A DNA stretch of 64,000 bases from NCBI GenBank assembly GCA_028285085.1, contig JANQQI010000094.1:47383-111382 (forward strand), in the 5' to 3' direction. Shown here in pieces: positions 1-7,873 of the stretch. Numbering within the stretch: the first letter of the stretch is position 1; every line of letters begins with the position of its first letter. Origin of the DNA: Saprospiraceae bacterium. GTDB taxonomy: Bacteria > Bacteroidota > Bacteroidia > Chitinophagales > Saprospiraceae. A program made the translations under genes and the position numbers. The notes under the pieces are model-generated. The model did no database searches, was not told where the DNA came from, and worked only from the letters and a program-made list of their open reading frames with translations.

Positions 1-2
1 TG

Positions 3-1325
3 CCTACGTATCAATACGAAAAGCCTAGTGCACCTTCAGCGACCGAGATTGATTTTGTAAATAAGGCTGGAGCGGTACAATCGGTAGTGCGCGTTACTTA
101 TCCGATTGACTTCAAGCCCGGATCGGCGGATGCCGTCAAAGCCCGGGTGCTGAACACCTTACTGGGTGGCTTTTTCAAGAGTCGCTTGATGCAGAATCTG
201 CGTGAAGACAAAGGTTATACCTACGGTGCGGGCTCATCTTTGAGTTCCGACGAAGAAGTAGGTTACTTTTCGGCGAATGCCAGTGTAAGAAACGAGGTGA
301 CCGATAGTGCGATTGTACAATTTATGTACGAATTAGAACGTGTACGCAGCGAGAAAGTAAGCGAAGATGAATTGACTTTGGTGAAAAACTACCTCTTCGG
401 TAGCTTTGCGCGCTCCCTGGAAAATCCTCAAACCGTAGCGCGCTTCGCTCTTAACACAAGTCTATATAATCTTCCAGCGGATTACTACGAAACCTATCTG
501 GAGCGCTTGGCTAACGTTACAGCGGAGGATGTTATGGCAATGGCCCAAAAATACATCAAGCCGGAAAATGCCCACGTTTTAGTGGTTGGTAATAAAGGCG
601 AAGTGGCTGAAAAGCTGGCAGCTATCGCTCCCGTAAAATACTTTGATGTCAATGGAGATCCGATCGTGAATGACTTTACCATGCCGGAAGGTCACACTGT
701 TAATGATGTGATCAAAGATTACCTCACGGCAATTGGAGGTATGGATAAACTGAAGAGTGTAAAAAGTTTGTCAACAGTAATGATCGGGAACATGATGGGC
801 CAGGAATTGACCGTGGAACTAGATATGGAAGACAACCGATTCTCCAACGTTTTGAAAATGGGAGGAATGGGTGAATTCCAAAAACAAGTTTACAATAACG
901 GTAAAGGAGTCATGACTCAAATGGGACAGTCTGTGCCAATCGGTGATAAAGAACTCGCTGAGATGAAGGATCAAGCGCAGATGTTTGCTGAGTTGAACTA
1001 CCTTGGCGGTGACTACAAACTGAAACTAGGCGGTGTAGAAAGCATTGAAGGCGCCAATGCCTACGTTGTTGAAGTTGAAGCACCAAGCGGCAAGAAAGTA
1101 ACTGAATATTACTCAGTGGATAGTGGTTTGAAGTTGCGAGAATTGGAAGTTGCAGCTACCGGACAAACGGTTATCCAGGATTTTGCTGACTATCAGGAAA
1201 ATAGTGGCATCAAATATCCTGGTACAATTACCATGACTGGTGTAGGACCTGCACCTTTGAAGTTGAGTTTGAAAACGTTGAAGATTAACGAAGATATTGA
1301 CGATGCGAAATTTTCGTTAGAGTAG
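3..1325 (+). CDS. M16 (insulinase/pitrilysin) family peptidase-like protein, C-terminal part
   Basis: The frame is open from the window edge, so the gene begins upstream and only about 440 C-terminal residues are seen. The first half matches the C-terminal, non-zinc half of an M16 protein, with the conserved segment LREDKGYTYG whose Arg and Tyr help bind substrate in this family. The zinc motif HxxEH would lie in the missing part and cannot be checked. After about residue 240 comes an extra domain of about 200 residues, beginning near DYLTAIGGMDKL. It is rich in beta-strand-like sequence and resembles the lipoprotein-like (LolA fold) extensions on Bacteroidota M16 proteins. A periplasmic peptidase is likely. 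The family call is firm; the extra domain's role is unknown. Confidence 0.85.
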   Translation, partial: PTYQYEKPSAPSATEIDFVNKAGAVQSVVRVTYPIDFKPGSADAVKARVLNTLLGGFFKSRLMQNLREDKGYTYGAGSSLSSDEEVGYFSANASVRNEVTDSAIVQFMYELERVRSEKVSEDELTLVKNYLFGSFARSLENPQTVARFALNTSLYNLPADYYETYLERLANVTAEDVMAMAQKYIKPENAHVLVVGNKGEVAEKLAAIAPVKYFDVNGDPIVNDFTMPEGHTVNDVIKDYLTAIGGMDKLKSVKSLSTVMIGNMMGQELTVELDMEDNRFSNVLKMGGMGEFQKQVYNNGKGVMTQMGQSVPIGDKELAEMKDQAQMFAELNYLGGDYKLKLGGVESIEGANAYVVEVEAPSGKKVTEYYSVDSGLKLRELEVAATGQTVIQDFADYQENSGIKYPGTITMTGVGPAPLKLSLKTLKINEDIDDAKFSLE

Positions 1326-1343
1326 TACTGCTGCTTAAAGCAA

Positions 1344-1384
1344 AAAAAATAACATGTCTCGGTTGCCGGGGCATGTTATTTTTT
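1344..1384. terminator. Bidirectional intrinsic terminator
   Basis: The arms AAATAACATG and CATGTTATTT flank a GC-containing loop, with an A-tract on one side and a T-tract on the other. The hairpin lies between the convergent M16 gene and the CHAT gene and can serve both strands. Confidence 0.75.
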
Positions 1385-1393
1385 TGGATAAAA

Positions 1394-4327
1394 TTAAGTC
1401 TGGGACCGCCGGCGTAGCCACCATAAGCAAACAAGTAGCATAACCACAATGCTAATCCATACGACATACGTCCATTGACTCTGTTGCAGGGATAACTCTG
1501 CTCGATTCCCAACTTGTACAAAAGCCGCCCAATAATAGGGATGAGCGGATAGCGCATCTTCCGCTTGGGCAAGATAAGTAGATTTGGCGTGTTGAAGCGC
1601 AGCGTCCTTGCTTTGCTGACCTACTAAAGCCTGATAAAAATTACCCATGATTTGGGCACTAGTACAATCGTCTACCGCCCACAAACTCATAATGGCGCTG
1701 GGGCAACCCGCGTGGATAAATCCACGGGTTAGACTCAATACGCCTTCTCCCTGTACCAGCTGTCCTGTACCAGTATTACAGGCGCTGAGGACAACAAGTT
1801 CAGCGTTTAAATCCATTTGATACAATTCCCTAGCGGTGAGATATTTATCCGTAAAATATACTTTATGGTTCATCGCATCAGATTCGTCGATACAAGCATG
1901 GGTCGCTAAATGAATGATGCGATAATCTTGAGCCATACTTACAAAATTAGCGTGGCTAGCCTGATCTTCGAGCAAGATATCTCCATCTAGATATTTATTG
2001 ATGGCCCGCACTTCTTCGCGCGCGCAGGCTAAATCGTAAAGCTCTAATTCCGTGCAGGAACGCATCGTATTCGTCGCCAATTGTTCCTGAAAAGCGGGAG
2101 CGAATCCAAGAAAATGAGCTTTAGCTCGCTCCTCGGGCAAAGCGGGTTGCTGCAATAAGGCAGCCGAATAACTATAAGCCACGCGATAGTTTTCTAGTAA
2201 ATAATTCAAGTTTTGTGGTCGGAAATCAGCTCGGGGAGAGGCTGGGAGAGTGGTTAGTAAGCCTTCAAAAGGCAGGAATGCTAAGACATTATCCGGGACA
2301 ATAACCATCGCATTTACTGTAGTGGGAATTTGCTTTAGAGGCTCAGCAAGCAACATTTGGTAAAGACGATGAGCGTGTTCGGTATAGGTAGTATATAATT
2401 GCTCAAATTGTTGAGTGCTAGGTGGTTCGCTCAATTGTTGACGCAGTAATTGTAAGCTTTCTGTGAGCTCGTCATTTTGATCGATGGCTTGTAGGCTGAT
2501 TTGGTCTTGGGTGAGCGTGAAAATATAGATCTGGTCTTGTCCCCAGAAATATTCAACTAAGACGGTTTGCTCATCCAAAAATTGGTTTTGTATTTCCTGC
2601 GGGTGGACTACTACATTTTGATATTTCAGTTGATGGTATTTGGGAAAAGCCTTTTCCAGATGTTGTTGAAAACGTTGCTGCTTTTCTCGCAGTGCCAATT
2701 GTTTTGCCTCCAGGCGGGCGATCTGATCGAGAGCCTTCTTAGCCTGTAATTCAGCCAGTTTACTTTGCGTATACGCTATTTCACGACTGAGAAGTTCTTC
2801 TTGGCGTATTAGACTATCGGGGAGGTCTGCAACTTGGAGGGCGTGATCTGCTTGGAGTGCGTCCAAAAGTGCGATCGCTTTATTACTTTCAGCGTATTGA
2901 AATGCGGCGTAGAGGTAAACCGGATCATTCAAAACTTGGTGTAATTGCATAGCACAAGCGATTGCTTGATCATAGAGCTGTTGTGCTTGGACGGCTAGCA
3001 AATACTTGGCTTCATTCGTGATGACATCTTGGCGAATTAAAGGAATCAGTTGAGTGGCAGCTTCAAATTGCCGAAATGCAGCTTTTAGCGGAGTGAGCTC
3101 AATATCTGAGGGCCTCGCGTTCGCCATACGCTGATAGGTAGACGCCTTCCCAGCAATAAGCCGAAGGGCAATCATCTTCTGGATAATTTGCTCCGGTGCA
3201 GGATTCTGTAAAGGATCAGATTGAAAAAAATGTAAAGATGAAGTTAGTAGTCCTTGTTGAAAATAGCTAAGTGCTTCCTCATAGCGCTGCATTGTCAGTA
3301 GCGCATCAGCTTTATCCGCGTAGGTTTCCGCAATCTGAGGAAACTGTTTGTAATTAGCGGCCTCCTGAGTGGCCGCTTGAATGGCCCGATCAAAGTTCAA
3401 TAACGCCTCTTTCGGGTGCTGTTGTTGCATATTTATTTTCGCCAGAATCCGATAACTAAAGCAATCATCGAATACCTGATATTTATCCTTGATAAGGATC
3501 GCTAGCTGAGCGTAATGGGCTGCACTATCCATTTGCTCTTGTTCCAGATAGTGCTCTGCCAAATGGTAACAACAGTTATAACGCGTCTGATTAGTATACT
3601 CGCTACTTAATCCGATATCGGTCAATAAATTTAGACTAGCGTGGAAATACTGAATTGCTTTTTTCCATTCTTTCGTTTTGAGAAATGTCTTTCCCAATTC
3701 TAAAAAAATAGAAGTCATCTCAATGCGATTATAAGTCGCATACTGGCTTGTATCACTGAGTAGTTCAGTACGCGTATTCAAGGCAAATTGCAAAGCGTCA
3801 ATGGCCAATTCATGAGCACCAATTTCGCGGTAAGTCATACCGATATTGAGATAAGTAGTGGCCACTTGGTATTTTGAAGTACCTAGTTGCTTGTCTAGCT
3901 CAGCAATTTCCAGATAGGAATCGAGGGCTTCTCGATAAAACCCTTTGAGATCCTGAAAAAGGGCTAAATTAAATATGGCGTCAAGGTAAGCAGGATGTGT
4001 TTTTCCCAAATGCGTTTCCGCCACCTCTTTAGCCCGTCGAGAGTATTGCTCCGCCTGATCGAAATCTTCTTTTACGTAGGAAAAATTAACCATTAAATTG
4101 TAGCAATTAGCTACGCCAGCCCATTGTTTAGCACCTAGGAATTTATCAAGTGCCTTTTCAACCAGGCTTATATTGTTTTCGGGTGCTTGTTCAAAGTCTA
4201 CCTTATCCAACATAGATTGCCCTTCCTGAGCCAGTTGCGTGCTATCCAAAACTGCAGATTGTGCAATCAGAGGGACGTTTATAAGGCTAATTAACAGAAC
4301 AAGCCATAAGAGGCGTATTACAATCAA
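1394..4327 (-). CDS. Secreted/membrane-anchored TPR-CHAT peptidase-like protein
   Basis: This is a large protein of about 977 residues. The N-terminal half is a run of tetratricopeptide-like helical repeats, followed by a coiled-coil-like segment and a C-terminal CHAT (caspase HetF-associated with TPRs) domain. The expected His-Cys dyad is visible: H810 in HLATHA and C850 in LSACNTG (numbered from 4327), followed by the family segment GEGVLSLTRGFIHAG. A single hydrophobic helix and an Arg-rich tail end the protein, suggesting a membrane anchor. I place the start at the TTG at 4327, because the longer frame to 4378 runs through a terminator hairpin and because 4327 gives a clean signal peptide ending near LIAQS. 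There is no ATG in the first 50 codons. Peptidase activity is inferred from the dyad; substrates are unknown. It is about 1.5 kb from a divergent sigma/anti-sigma pair. Confidence 0.85.
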   Translation of the reverse strand: MIVIRLLWLVLLISLINVPLIAQSAVLDSTQLAQEGQSMLDKVDFEQAPENNISLVEKALDKFLGAKQWAGVANCYNLMVNFSYVKEDFDQAEQYSRRAKEVAETHLGKTHPAYLDAIFNLALFQDLKGFYREALDSYLEIAELDKQLGTSKYQVATTYLNIGMTYREIGAHELAIDALQFALNTRTELLSDTSQYATYNRIEMTSIFLELGKTFLKTKEWKKAIQYFHASLNLLTDIGLSSEYTNQTRYNCCYHLAEHYLEQEQMDSAAHYAQLAILIKDKYQVFDDCFSYRILAKINMQQQHPKEALLNFDRAIQAATQEAANYKQFPQIAETYADKADALLTMQRYEEALSYFQQGLLTSSLHFFQSDPLQNPAPEQIIQKMIALRLIAGKASTYQRMANARPSDIELTPLKAAFRQFEAATQLIPLIRQDVITNEAKYLLAVQAQQLYDQAIACAMQLHQVLNDPVYLYAAFQYAESNKAIALLDALQADHALQVADLPDSLIRQEELLSREIAYTQSKLAELQAKKALDQIARLEAKQLALREKQQRFQQHLEKAFPKYHQLKYQNVVVHPQEIQNQFLDEQTVLVEYFWGQDQIYIFTLTQDQISLQAIDQNDELTESLQLLRQQLSEPPSTQQFEQLYTTYTEHAHRLYQMLLAEPLKQIPTTVNAMVIVPDNVLAFLPFEGLLTTLPASPRADFRPQNLNYLLENYRVAYSYSAALLQQPALPEERAKAHFLGFAPAFQEQLATNTMRSCTELELYDLACAREEVRAINKYLDGDILLEDQASHANFVSMAQDYRIIHLATHACIDESDAMNHKVYFTDKYLTARELYQMDLNAELVVLSACNTGTGQLVQGEGVLSLTRGFIHAGCPSAIMSLWAVDDCTSAQIMGNFYQALVGQQSKDAALQHAKSTYLAQAEDALSAHPYYWAAFVQVGNRAELSLQQSQWTYVVWISIVVMLLVCLWWLRRRSQT

Positions 4328-4345
4328 TGGGAGTTGTGTAGTTTG

Positions 4346-4381
4346 TTCAAAAAAGAGATTGGTGGGCGAACCCACCAACCT
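4346..4381 (-). terminator. Intrinsic terminator between the T9SS cargo gene and the CHAT gene
   Basis: On the minus strand TTGGTGGG-TTCG-CCCACCAA forms an 8 bp stem with a stable UUCG loop, extendable to 11 bp with a wobble pair. It is followed by TCTCTTTTTT. It begins just past the stop codon at 4393 and lies inside the longest possible reading frame of the CHAT gene, which argues for the downstream TTG start. Confidence 0.7.
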
Positions 4382-4392
4382 TTCAAAGATAG

Positions 4393-5298
4393 TTAATCAA
4401 TTTTTAAAACCTTAATGGATTGATTATGCTCGGGCGAATTAAATCGACAAATGTAAACCCCTGTCGGTAATGCCTGCAAATCAAGCCGTTCACGATAAGC
4501 TCCTGGGGAATCGTAGCTACGTTCCAATTGGAAGACGGTTTGGCCTTGTAAATTAATCAGCTCCATCTGTACACGTTGTGCTCTTTCCACTACCAAATCA
4601 AAAGTTAACGCATCGCGGAATGGATTAGGCGTTACTTTAATCGATACTGGAATTGTCGGTCCACTCGCTGCTTCTTCACTAGTAAGTCCAGCTTGTGAAT
4701 AACAACACAGTGTTTTAGTTCCACTATAAACCGGCGTGTACGTTGGATCTAACAACTCTGTGAACAAAGCCGGAGGGAATAAATCTGGATAACTTAAAAC
4801 CGGATAGGGTAATGGAATAGCTTCGGTCTCATCATCCATTGTAACTAATGAATAGGTGAAAGGGAATTCTGTGATATTATCGGGGATACCACAAAAATCA
4901 TCAACGAAGACGTCGTAGATTTTTGCATATTGATAAATCTCGGTTCCATAAAATGAGATGGGCTGAAGGTCTGCATTCGTAATCGGAACGGTGATACCTT
5001 CGAGAATTCCTCCAAAATCGTATTCAATATGCAAGTTGGGATAAGGATTTATATCCTGCTTAGCAAATCGCACGATGAGTTCAATTCTAAGAATATGATT
5101 TTGTTCTAAAAGAACGCAGACCCCATCCGGTGCAAGTCGCCCCATTGAATTATACCAATTGGGTTTTGAAACGCGCGTACCAGGGGGTGGGTTAGGAGTC
5201 GCTCCGCCACCACTACCGGGCGTTTGAGCCAAGGTCATTGTGGGTAAACTAATTAATACTAAACAAATGAAAAGGAAATTTTTTAGATAGACATTCAT
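4393..5298 (-). CDS. Secreted protein with T9SS type A sorting domain
   Basis: This 301-residue protein has a signal peptide (hydrophobic to about residue 24, cleavage after TLAQ) and a Gly/Pro-rich stretch after it. The middle region of about 170 residues is not recognised. The last about 75 residues form a typical Bacteroidota C-terminal sorting domain: KVTPNPFRDALTF, then LINLQGQ, then LPTGVYICRF and a basic end. It is therefore probably exported by the type IX secretion system and attached to the surface or released. It lies upstream of the CHAT gene on the same strand, with a terminator between them. Confidence 0.8.
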   Translation of the reverse strand: MNVYLKNFLFICLVLISLPTMTLAQTPGSGGGATPNPPPGTRVSKPNWYNSMGRLAPDGVCVLLEQNHILRIELIVRFAKQDINPYPNLHIEYDFGGILEGITVPITNADLQPISFYGTEIYQYAKIYDVFVDDFCGIPDNITEFPFTYSLVTMDDETEAIPLPYPVLSYPDLFPPALFTELLDPTYTPVYSGTKTLCCYSQAGLTSEEAASGPTIPVSIKVTPNPFRDALTFDLVVERAQRVQMELINLQGQTVFQLERSYDSPGAYRERLDLQALPTGVYICRFNSPEHNQSIKVLKID

Positions 5299-5879
5299 AA
5301 CTGTTGAGTTAAAAGTAATGATACAAAAAGGATTTCTACTCGGTCAGTACCATCAACATACTTCCCGAATTATTTAGCTTTACGTAAAGGATAAATACAT
5401 TTTAATAGGGTAAGACGGCGCATACTGATCCATCCCACCAACAGGGCTTATTTCATAGCTTTACCCGTCTTTTTTTAATGAAATTAGGGAGGGTAAAGAG
5501 AATGTTAATTAAATAGTACAGGCAGTGATTAGTTATGTATTAAGATACTGATTAACGTTACTTAGAATCATTAGAAATGCACTAATAAAAATCGTTATAC
5601 ATATTCATCGGCATCGCCTGCTTTTACGTCTGAATGGCAAGGTTTTAGCGTCTTTAAAGAGATTTTATCTTCGCAAAACCTACCTCTCATATCAGATACG
5701 TTGATCGTGTAATAGGAAAGCTTATTGCATTGATCGTACTTATGTACATTGTCAAATAAAAAGGTAACCTAGCTTTTACAATTTTTTTTCGTTAATTGCA
5801 TTGAAGTAGAAAAATAGGAATTTTTTTCCCGCAGAAGTTACTTTTTTAAAATTCTGCGAACGTAATAACAACTGATGAT
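5299..5879. other. Divergent intergenic region, 581 nt
   Basis: This AT-rich region separates a minus-strand T9SS cargo gene from the plus-strand sigma factor gene. No convincing ORF or RNA gene was seen. One weak plus-strand promoter candidate is listed separately. CTTTACCC at 5459-5466 and GGGTAAAG at 5491-5498 form an 8 bp inverted repeat with a 24 nt spacer whose meaning is unclear. Confidence 0.5.
5749..5777 (+). promoter_or_regulatory. Possible promoter for the sigma factor gene
   Basis: TTG at 5749-5751 and TAGCTTTT at 5770-5777 approximate the Bacteroidota -33 and -7 (TAnnTTTG) elements with an 18 nt spacer. The -7 box has one mismatch and the spacing is slightly short, so this is tentative. 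Confidence 0.3.
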
Positions 5880-6464
5880 ATGAAACCACTGACCAACGAG
5901 GAGATGCTGTCGATGCTGCGCAGTGGGGAAAAAACTCAGCGAGAACAGGTGATGCGGTATCTCTATCGGGATATGTACGATCAGGTACGTCATTATGTGT
6001 TGAAAAATGAAGGGAATGAAGACGATGCGGGTGATGTCTTTCAGGACAGCTTGGTCGCACTGTATGAGTTGAGTCAGCGGGAAAAATTGGAATCAATCCA
6101 AAATTTAAAAGCCTATTTCTTTAGAATTTGTCGGAACATTTGGTTGAAAAAATTAAAGCGTTCAAGTATTTTTTCTCCAATGCCAGAGCACGAAACCCAA
6201 GCGATGAACTTGGAGGATATGCCTGTGGATCACCAGTTGTCAAAAGAGCAGAAGGAAATCCTTAATGAATTGCTCGATCAACTAGGAGATAGCTGCAAGC
6301 AGATTTTATTATATTACTATTACCATCGAATGCGTATGCAGGAGATTATGCTGAGGATGGAGTTTGGTAGTGAGCAGGTAGCCAAAAATAAAAAATCCAA
6401 CTGCCTGAAAAAACTCCGAGCCCTGATCAAGGATAATCCCTACATCCGCGATATTTTTCGATAG
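5880..6464 (+). CDS. ECF-type RNA polymerase sigma factor
   Basis: The 194-residue protein has the two-domain layout of extracytoplasmic-function sigma factors. Region 2 (about residues 20-100) contains DAGDVFQDSLVALYE and an aromatic/basic helix near LKAYFFRICRNIWLKKL, used for core binding and -10 recognition. Region 4 (about 133-190) contains LGDSCKQILLYYYYHRMRMQEI and a helix-turn-helix-like end. It directs RNA polymerase to a specific promoter set; the regulon is unknown. The next gene starts 11 nt downstream and encodes a membrane protein that is the likely anti-sigma factor. Confidence 0.9.
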   Translation: MKPLTNEEMLSMLRSGEKTQREQVMRYLYRDMYDQVRHYVLKNEGNEDDAGDVFQDSLVALYELSQREKLESIQNLKAYFFRICRNIWLKKLKRSSIFSPMPEHETQAMNLEDMPVDHQLSKEQKEILNELLDQLGDSCKQILLYYYYHRMRMQEIMLRMEFGSEQVAKNKKSNCLKKLRALIKDNPYIRDIFR

Positions 6465-6475
6465 ATAGATCAATC

Positions 6476-7216
6476 ATGGACCAAGAACGCATCATAGAAC
6501 AAATTGAGGATTATCTACTGAATCGAATGTCAGCTAGTGACCGGCAAGCTTTTGAGCGTGCCGTATCTGAGGATGCTAACTTAGCGCAGCTGCTAGAGGC
6601 GCACCGATTGACTTTACAAGTTCTGGACTTTGCTGGGAATAAGGGAATGCGCGAAGAGGTGGCCGCTTTACACGCCGAAGAAATGGCTCAACGTCAATCA
6701 GGAAAAACGCCTGCTAAAGAGCGCTCGATAAATTGGTGGCGGTACGCAGCCATTCTTATTCCTCTGGTTATGGTAACGTTCTATTTCCTCCAACGAGCGC
6801 CTTTAGAAGAACGCTTATTTGCCGAACATTTCGAAGCTTACGATCTCAGTTTTGCTAATCGCGGCGATACCCAACAAATTTTAGCGCAAGCTGCGCTCAA
6901 TTATCAGGAAGAGAGTTATGTTAGCGCTCTGGGGTATTTTCAGCAACTCGATGCTGAAGCTGTCGACGGGAAAGTTGAACTAGCACAAGGTATTTCTCAT
7001 CTGGCAATAGGTGAAACGGCCGCTGCTATGTCGTTTTTCCAAACCTTAATTGATCGGCCCGATCCTGTATTTGTCGATCATGCCCGTTGGTATATGGCTT
7101 TAGCACATTTACAAAATCGGGATCGTGCTCAAGCACGACCATTTTTACAAGATTTGGCCAATCGCACCGATGCCTTCCGGCACCAAGAAGCTCAAGCAAT
7201 TCTAGATCGTCTTTAG
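6476..7216 (+). CDS. Single-pass membrane protein with anti-sigma-like N-terminus and TPR-like C-terminus
   Basis: This 246-residue protein has a short acidic/helical cytoplasmic part (residues 1-85) with the pattern IEDYLLNRMSASDRQAFERAV, typical of the zinc-free anti-sigma or adaptor segments found after Bacteroidota ECF sigma genes. One transmembrane helix follows (about 88-105, YAAILIPLVMVTFYFL). Residues 130-246 look like two or three tetratricopeptide repeats and should lie in the periplasm. The 11 nt gap to the sigma gene implies one transcript. I infer that the N-terminus holds the sigma factor and the TPR part senses a partner. No enzymatic motif is visible. Confidence 0.7.
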   Translation: MDQERIIEQIEDYLLNRMSASDRQAFERAVSEDANLAQLLEAHRLTLQVLDFAGNKGMREEVAALHAEEMAQRQSGKTPAKERSINWWRYAAILIPLVMVTFYFLQRAPLEERLFAEHFEAYDLSFANRGDTQQILAQAALNYQEESYVSALGYFQQLDAEAVDGKVELAQGISHLAIGETAAAMSFFQTLIDRPDPVFVDHARWYMALAHLQNRDRAQARPFLQDLANRTDAFRHQEAQAILDRL

Positions 7217-7518
7217 CGGCGATGCTTGGGTTGATCTCTCACCAATAAATTTTCAAAAAAGTCTAGTCTTGATTATTACCAAATTCCTTCTCAAGAGACA
7301 ATGGGTAAAGGCGTAGTGCTGACGACAGTAAATATTAGAGCTATGATTTGAGTATGCAACACCATCAAGCAGCTAAGCTTGATTAACTATTGCTTTTCCT
7401 TCGCACACTCAATTAAGATTGTAGTAATGGTACGTAGTAGTGGCAACTGGCTTTGTTGATTTCACCAGAACCAATTAATGTTGTCGCTACTATTTTACTA
7501 CATTTCTAGGAGTAACAG
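7217..7518. other. Intergenic region upstream of the aromatic operon promoter
   Basis: About 300 nt between the anti-sigma-like gene and the next promoter. I see no ORF, hairpin terminator or RNA gene that I can support. Confidence 0.4.
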
Positions 7519-7549
7519 TTGCACTATTCCCGAATTCTACTTACGTTTG
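7519..7549 (+). promoter_or_regulatory. Promoter of the Phe/Tyr biosynthesis operon
   Basis: TTG at 7519-7521 and TACGTTTG at 7542-7549 match the Bacteroidota -33 (TTTG/TTG) and -7 (TAnnTTTG) elements with a 20 nt spacer. The same spacer occurs at the good promoter at 59971-60002. Transcription should begin near 7556, about 18 nt before the first leader peptide. No other promoter was found between here and pheA. Confidence 0.65.
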
Positions 7550-7573
7550 TGGAGTACGTTTAAACAAACTGAC

Positions 7574-7633
7574 ATGACTACGTCAACTTTTAACAACTAT
7601 TTTTACAGCTTTTATTTTTATGGCCAACCATAA
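7574..7633 (+). CDS. Phe/Tyr leader peptide 1
   Basis: A 19-residue ORF, MTTSTFNNYFYSFYFYGQP, starts with ATG and ends with TAA. Eight of its residues are Phe (4) or Tyr (4), and seven of them fall within the eight codons from 7598 to 7621. Such a run is the signature of a leader peptide whose translation senses charged tRNA-Phe and tRNA-Tyr. It lies about 18 nt after the predicted start of transcription and 40 nt before a terminator hairpin, ahead of genes that make these same amino acids. The stop codon is adjacent to the proposed antiterminator arm at 7635. I found no homology evidence; the call rests on composition, position and RNA pairing. Confidence 0.85.
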   Translation: MTTSTFNNYFYSFYFYGQP

Positions 7634-7697
7634 AGTGGAGCTGCTTTTAAGTTAGAGTTGATTAACGATATTTAAGGAGTTCCACACGGAGCTCCTT
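7606..7697 (+). promoter_or_regulatory. Attenuator 1: mutually exclusive antiterminator and terminator
   Basis: Three pairings can be drawn by eye. Arm 1, CAGCT at 7606-7610 inside the leader codons, can pair with AGCTG at 7639-7643. Arm 2, GTGGAGCT at 7635-7642, can pair with AGTTCCAC at 7678-7685 over 8 bp (one G-U), forming an antiterminator. Arm 3, AAGGAGTTCC at 7674-7683, pairs with GGAGCTCCTT at 7688-7697 as the terminator. A ribosome stalled on the Phe/Tyr codons leaves arm 2 free and blocks termination. A ribosome at the stop codon (7631-7633) covers arm 2 and permits termination. This is inference from sequence; folding energies were not computed. Confidence 0.75.
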
Positions 7698-7705
7698 TTC
7701 TTTTT
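7674..7705 (+). terminator. Attenuator 1 terminator hairpin
   Basis: AAGGAGTTCC, loop ACAC, GGAGCTCCTT: 10 bp with one G-U pair, followed by the T-rich TTCTTTTT. It sits 40 nt after the stop codon of leader peptide 1. Confidence 0.75.
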
Positions 7706-7748
7706 GATGTTTGTTGAAAAAGGCATAAAACCAAATTCGATATTGCAC

Positions 7749-7823
7749 ATGATCCTGACCAGTGCCAAGTATTATTTTTACTTTTTTTATAACTGTCCAC
7801 ACGGCAGGCTAAGTTCATTTTGA
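7749..7823 (+). CDS. Phe/Tyr leader peptide 2
   Basis: A second small ORF follows the first terminator. From the ATG at 7749 it has 24 codons, with an uninterrupted run YYFYFFY at 7770-7790 (4 Tyr, 3 Phe) and a TGA stop at 7821-7823. An in-frame ATG at 7707 would give 38 residues; the shorter form is preferred because it resembles the first leader in size. The proposed second antiterminator arm (7803-7810) lies inside the ORF, about 12 nt past the aromatic run. A stalled ribosome would leave it free, while one finishing translation would cover it. It has no promoter of its own, so it should be read only by transcripts that escape attenuator 1. Confidence 0.8.
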   Translation: MILTSAKYYFYFFYNCPHGRLSSF

Positions 7824-7873
7824 TATATAAATGAAAACAAAAAAGCCCTGCCATTTCGCAGGGCTTTTTTGTT
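7803..7873 (+). promoter_or_regulatory. Attenuator 2: alternative pairing of GGCAGGCT with the terminator arm
   Basis: GGCAGGCT at 7803-7810 can pair with AGCCCTGCC at 7844-7852 with one bulged base, which competes with the terminator stem at 7836-7873. With the Phe/Tyr run of leader 2 immediately upstream, this repeats the logic of attenuator 1. The pairing is shorter than the terminator stem, so kinetics would matter. It has not been computed or tested. Confidence 0.6.
7836..7873 (+). terminator. Attenuator 2 terminator hairpin just before pheA
   Basis: AACAAAAAAGCCCTG, an 8 nt loop, then CAGGGCTTTTTTGTT: a perfect 15 bp stem with a GC core and a T6 run. It ends 14 nt before the pheA ATG at 7887, leaving no room for another promoter. 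All operon transcripts must therefore read through it. Confidence 0.85.

Noticed and set aside
5459..5498. Inverted repeat CTTTACCC / GGGTAAAG upstream of the sigma factor
   Set aside because: The 24 nt spacer and absence of other copies give no basis for calling a regulatory site.
7707..7748. Longer form of leader peptide 2 from the ATG at 7707
   Set aside because: The added 14 codons carry only one Phe and overlap the tail of terminator 1; the 7749 start is preferred, though the longer form is not excluded.
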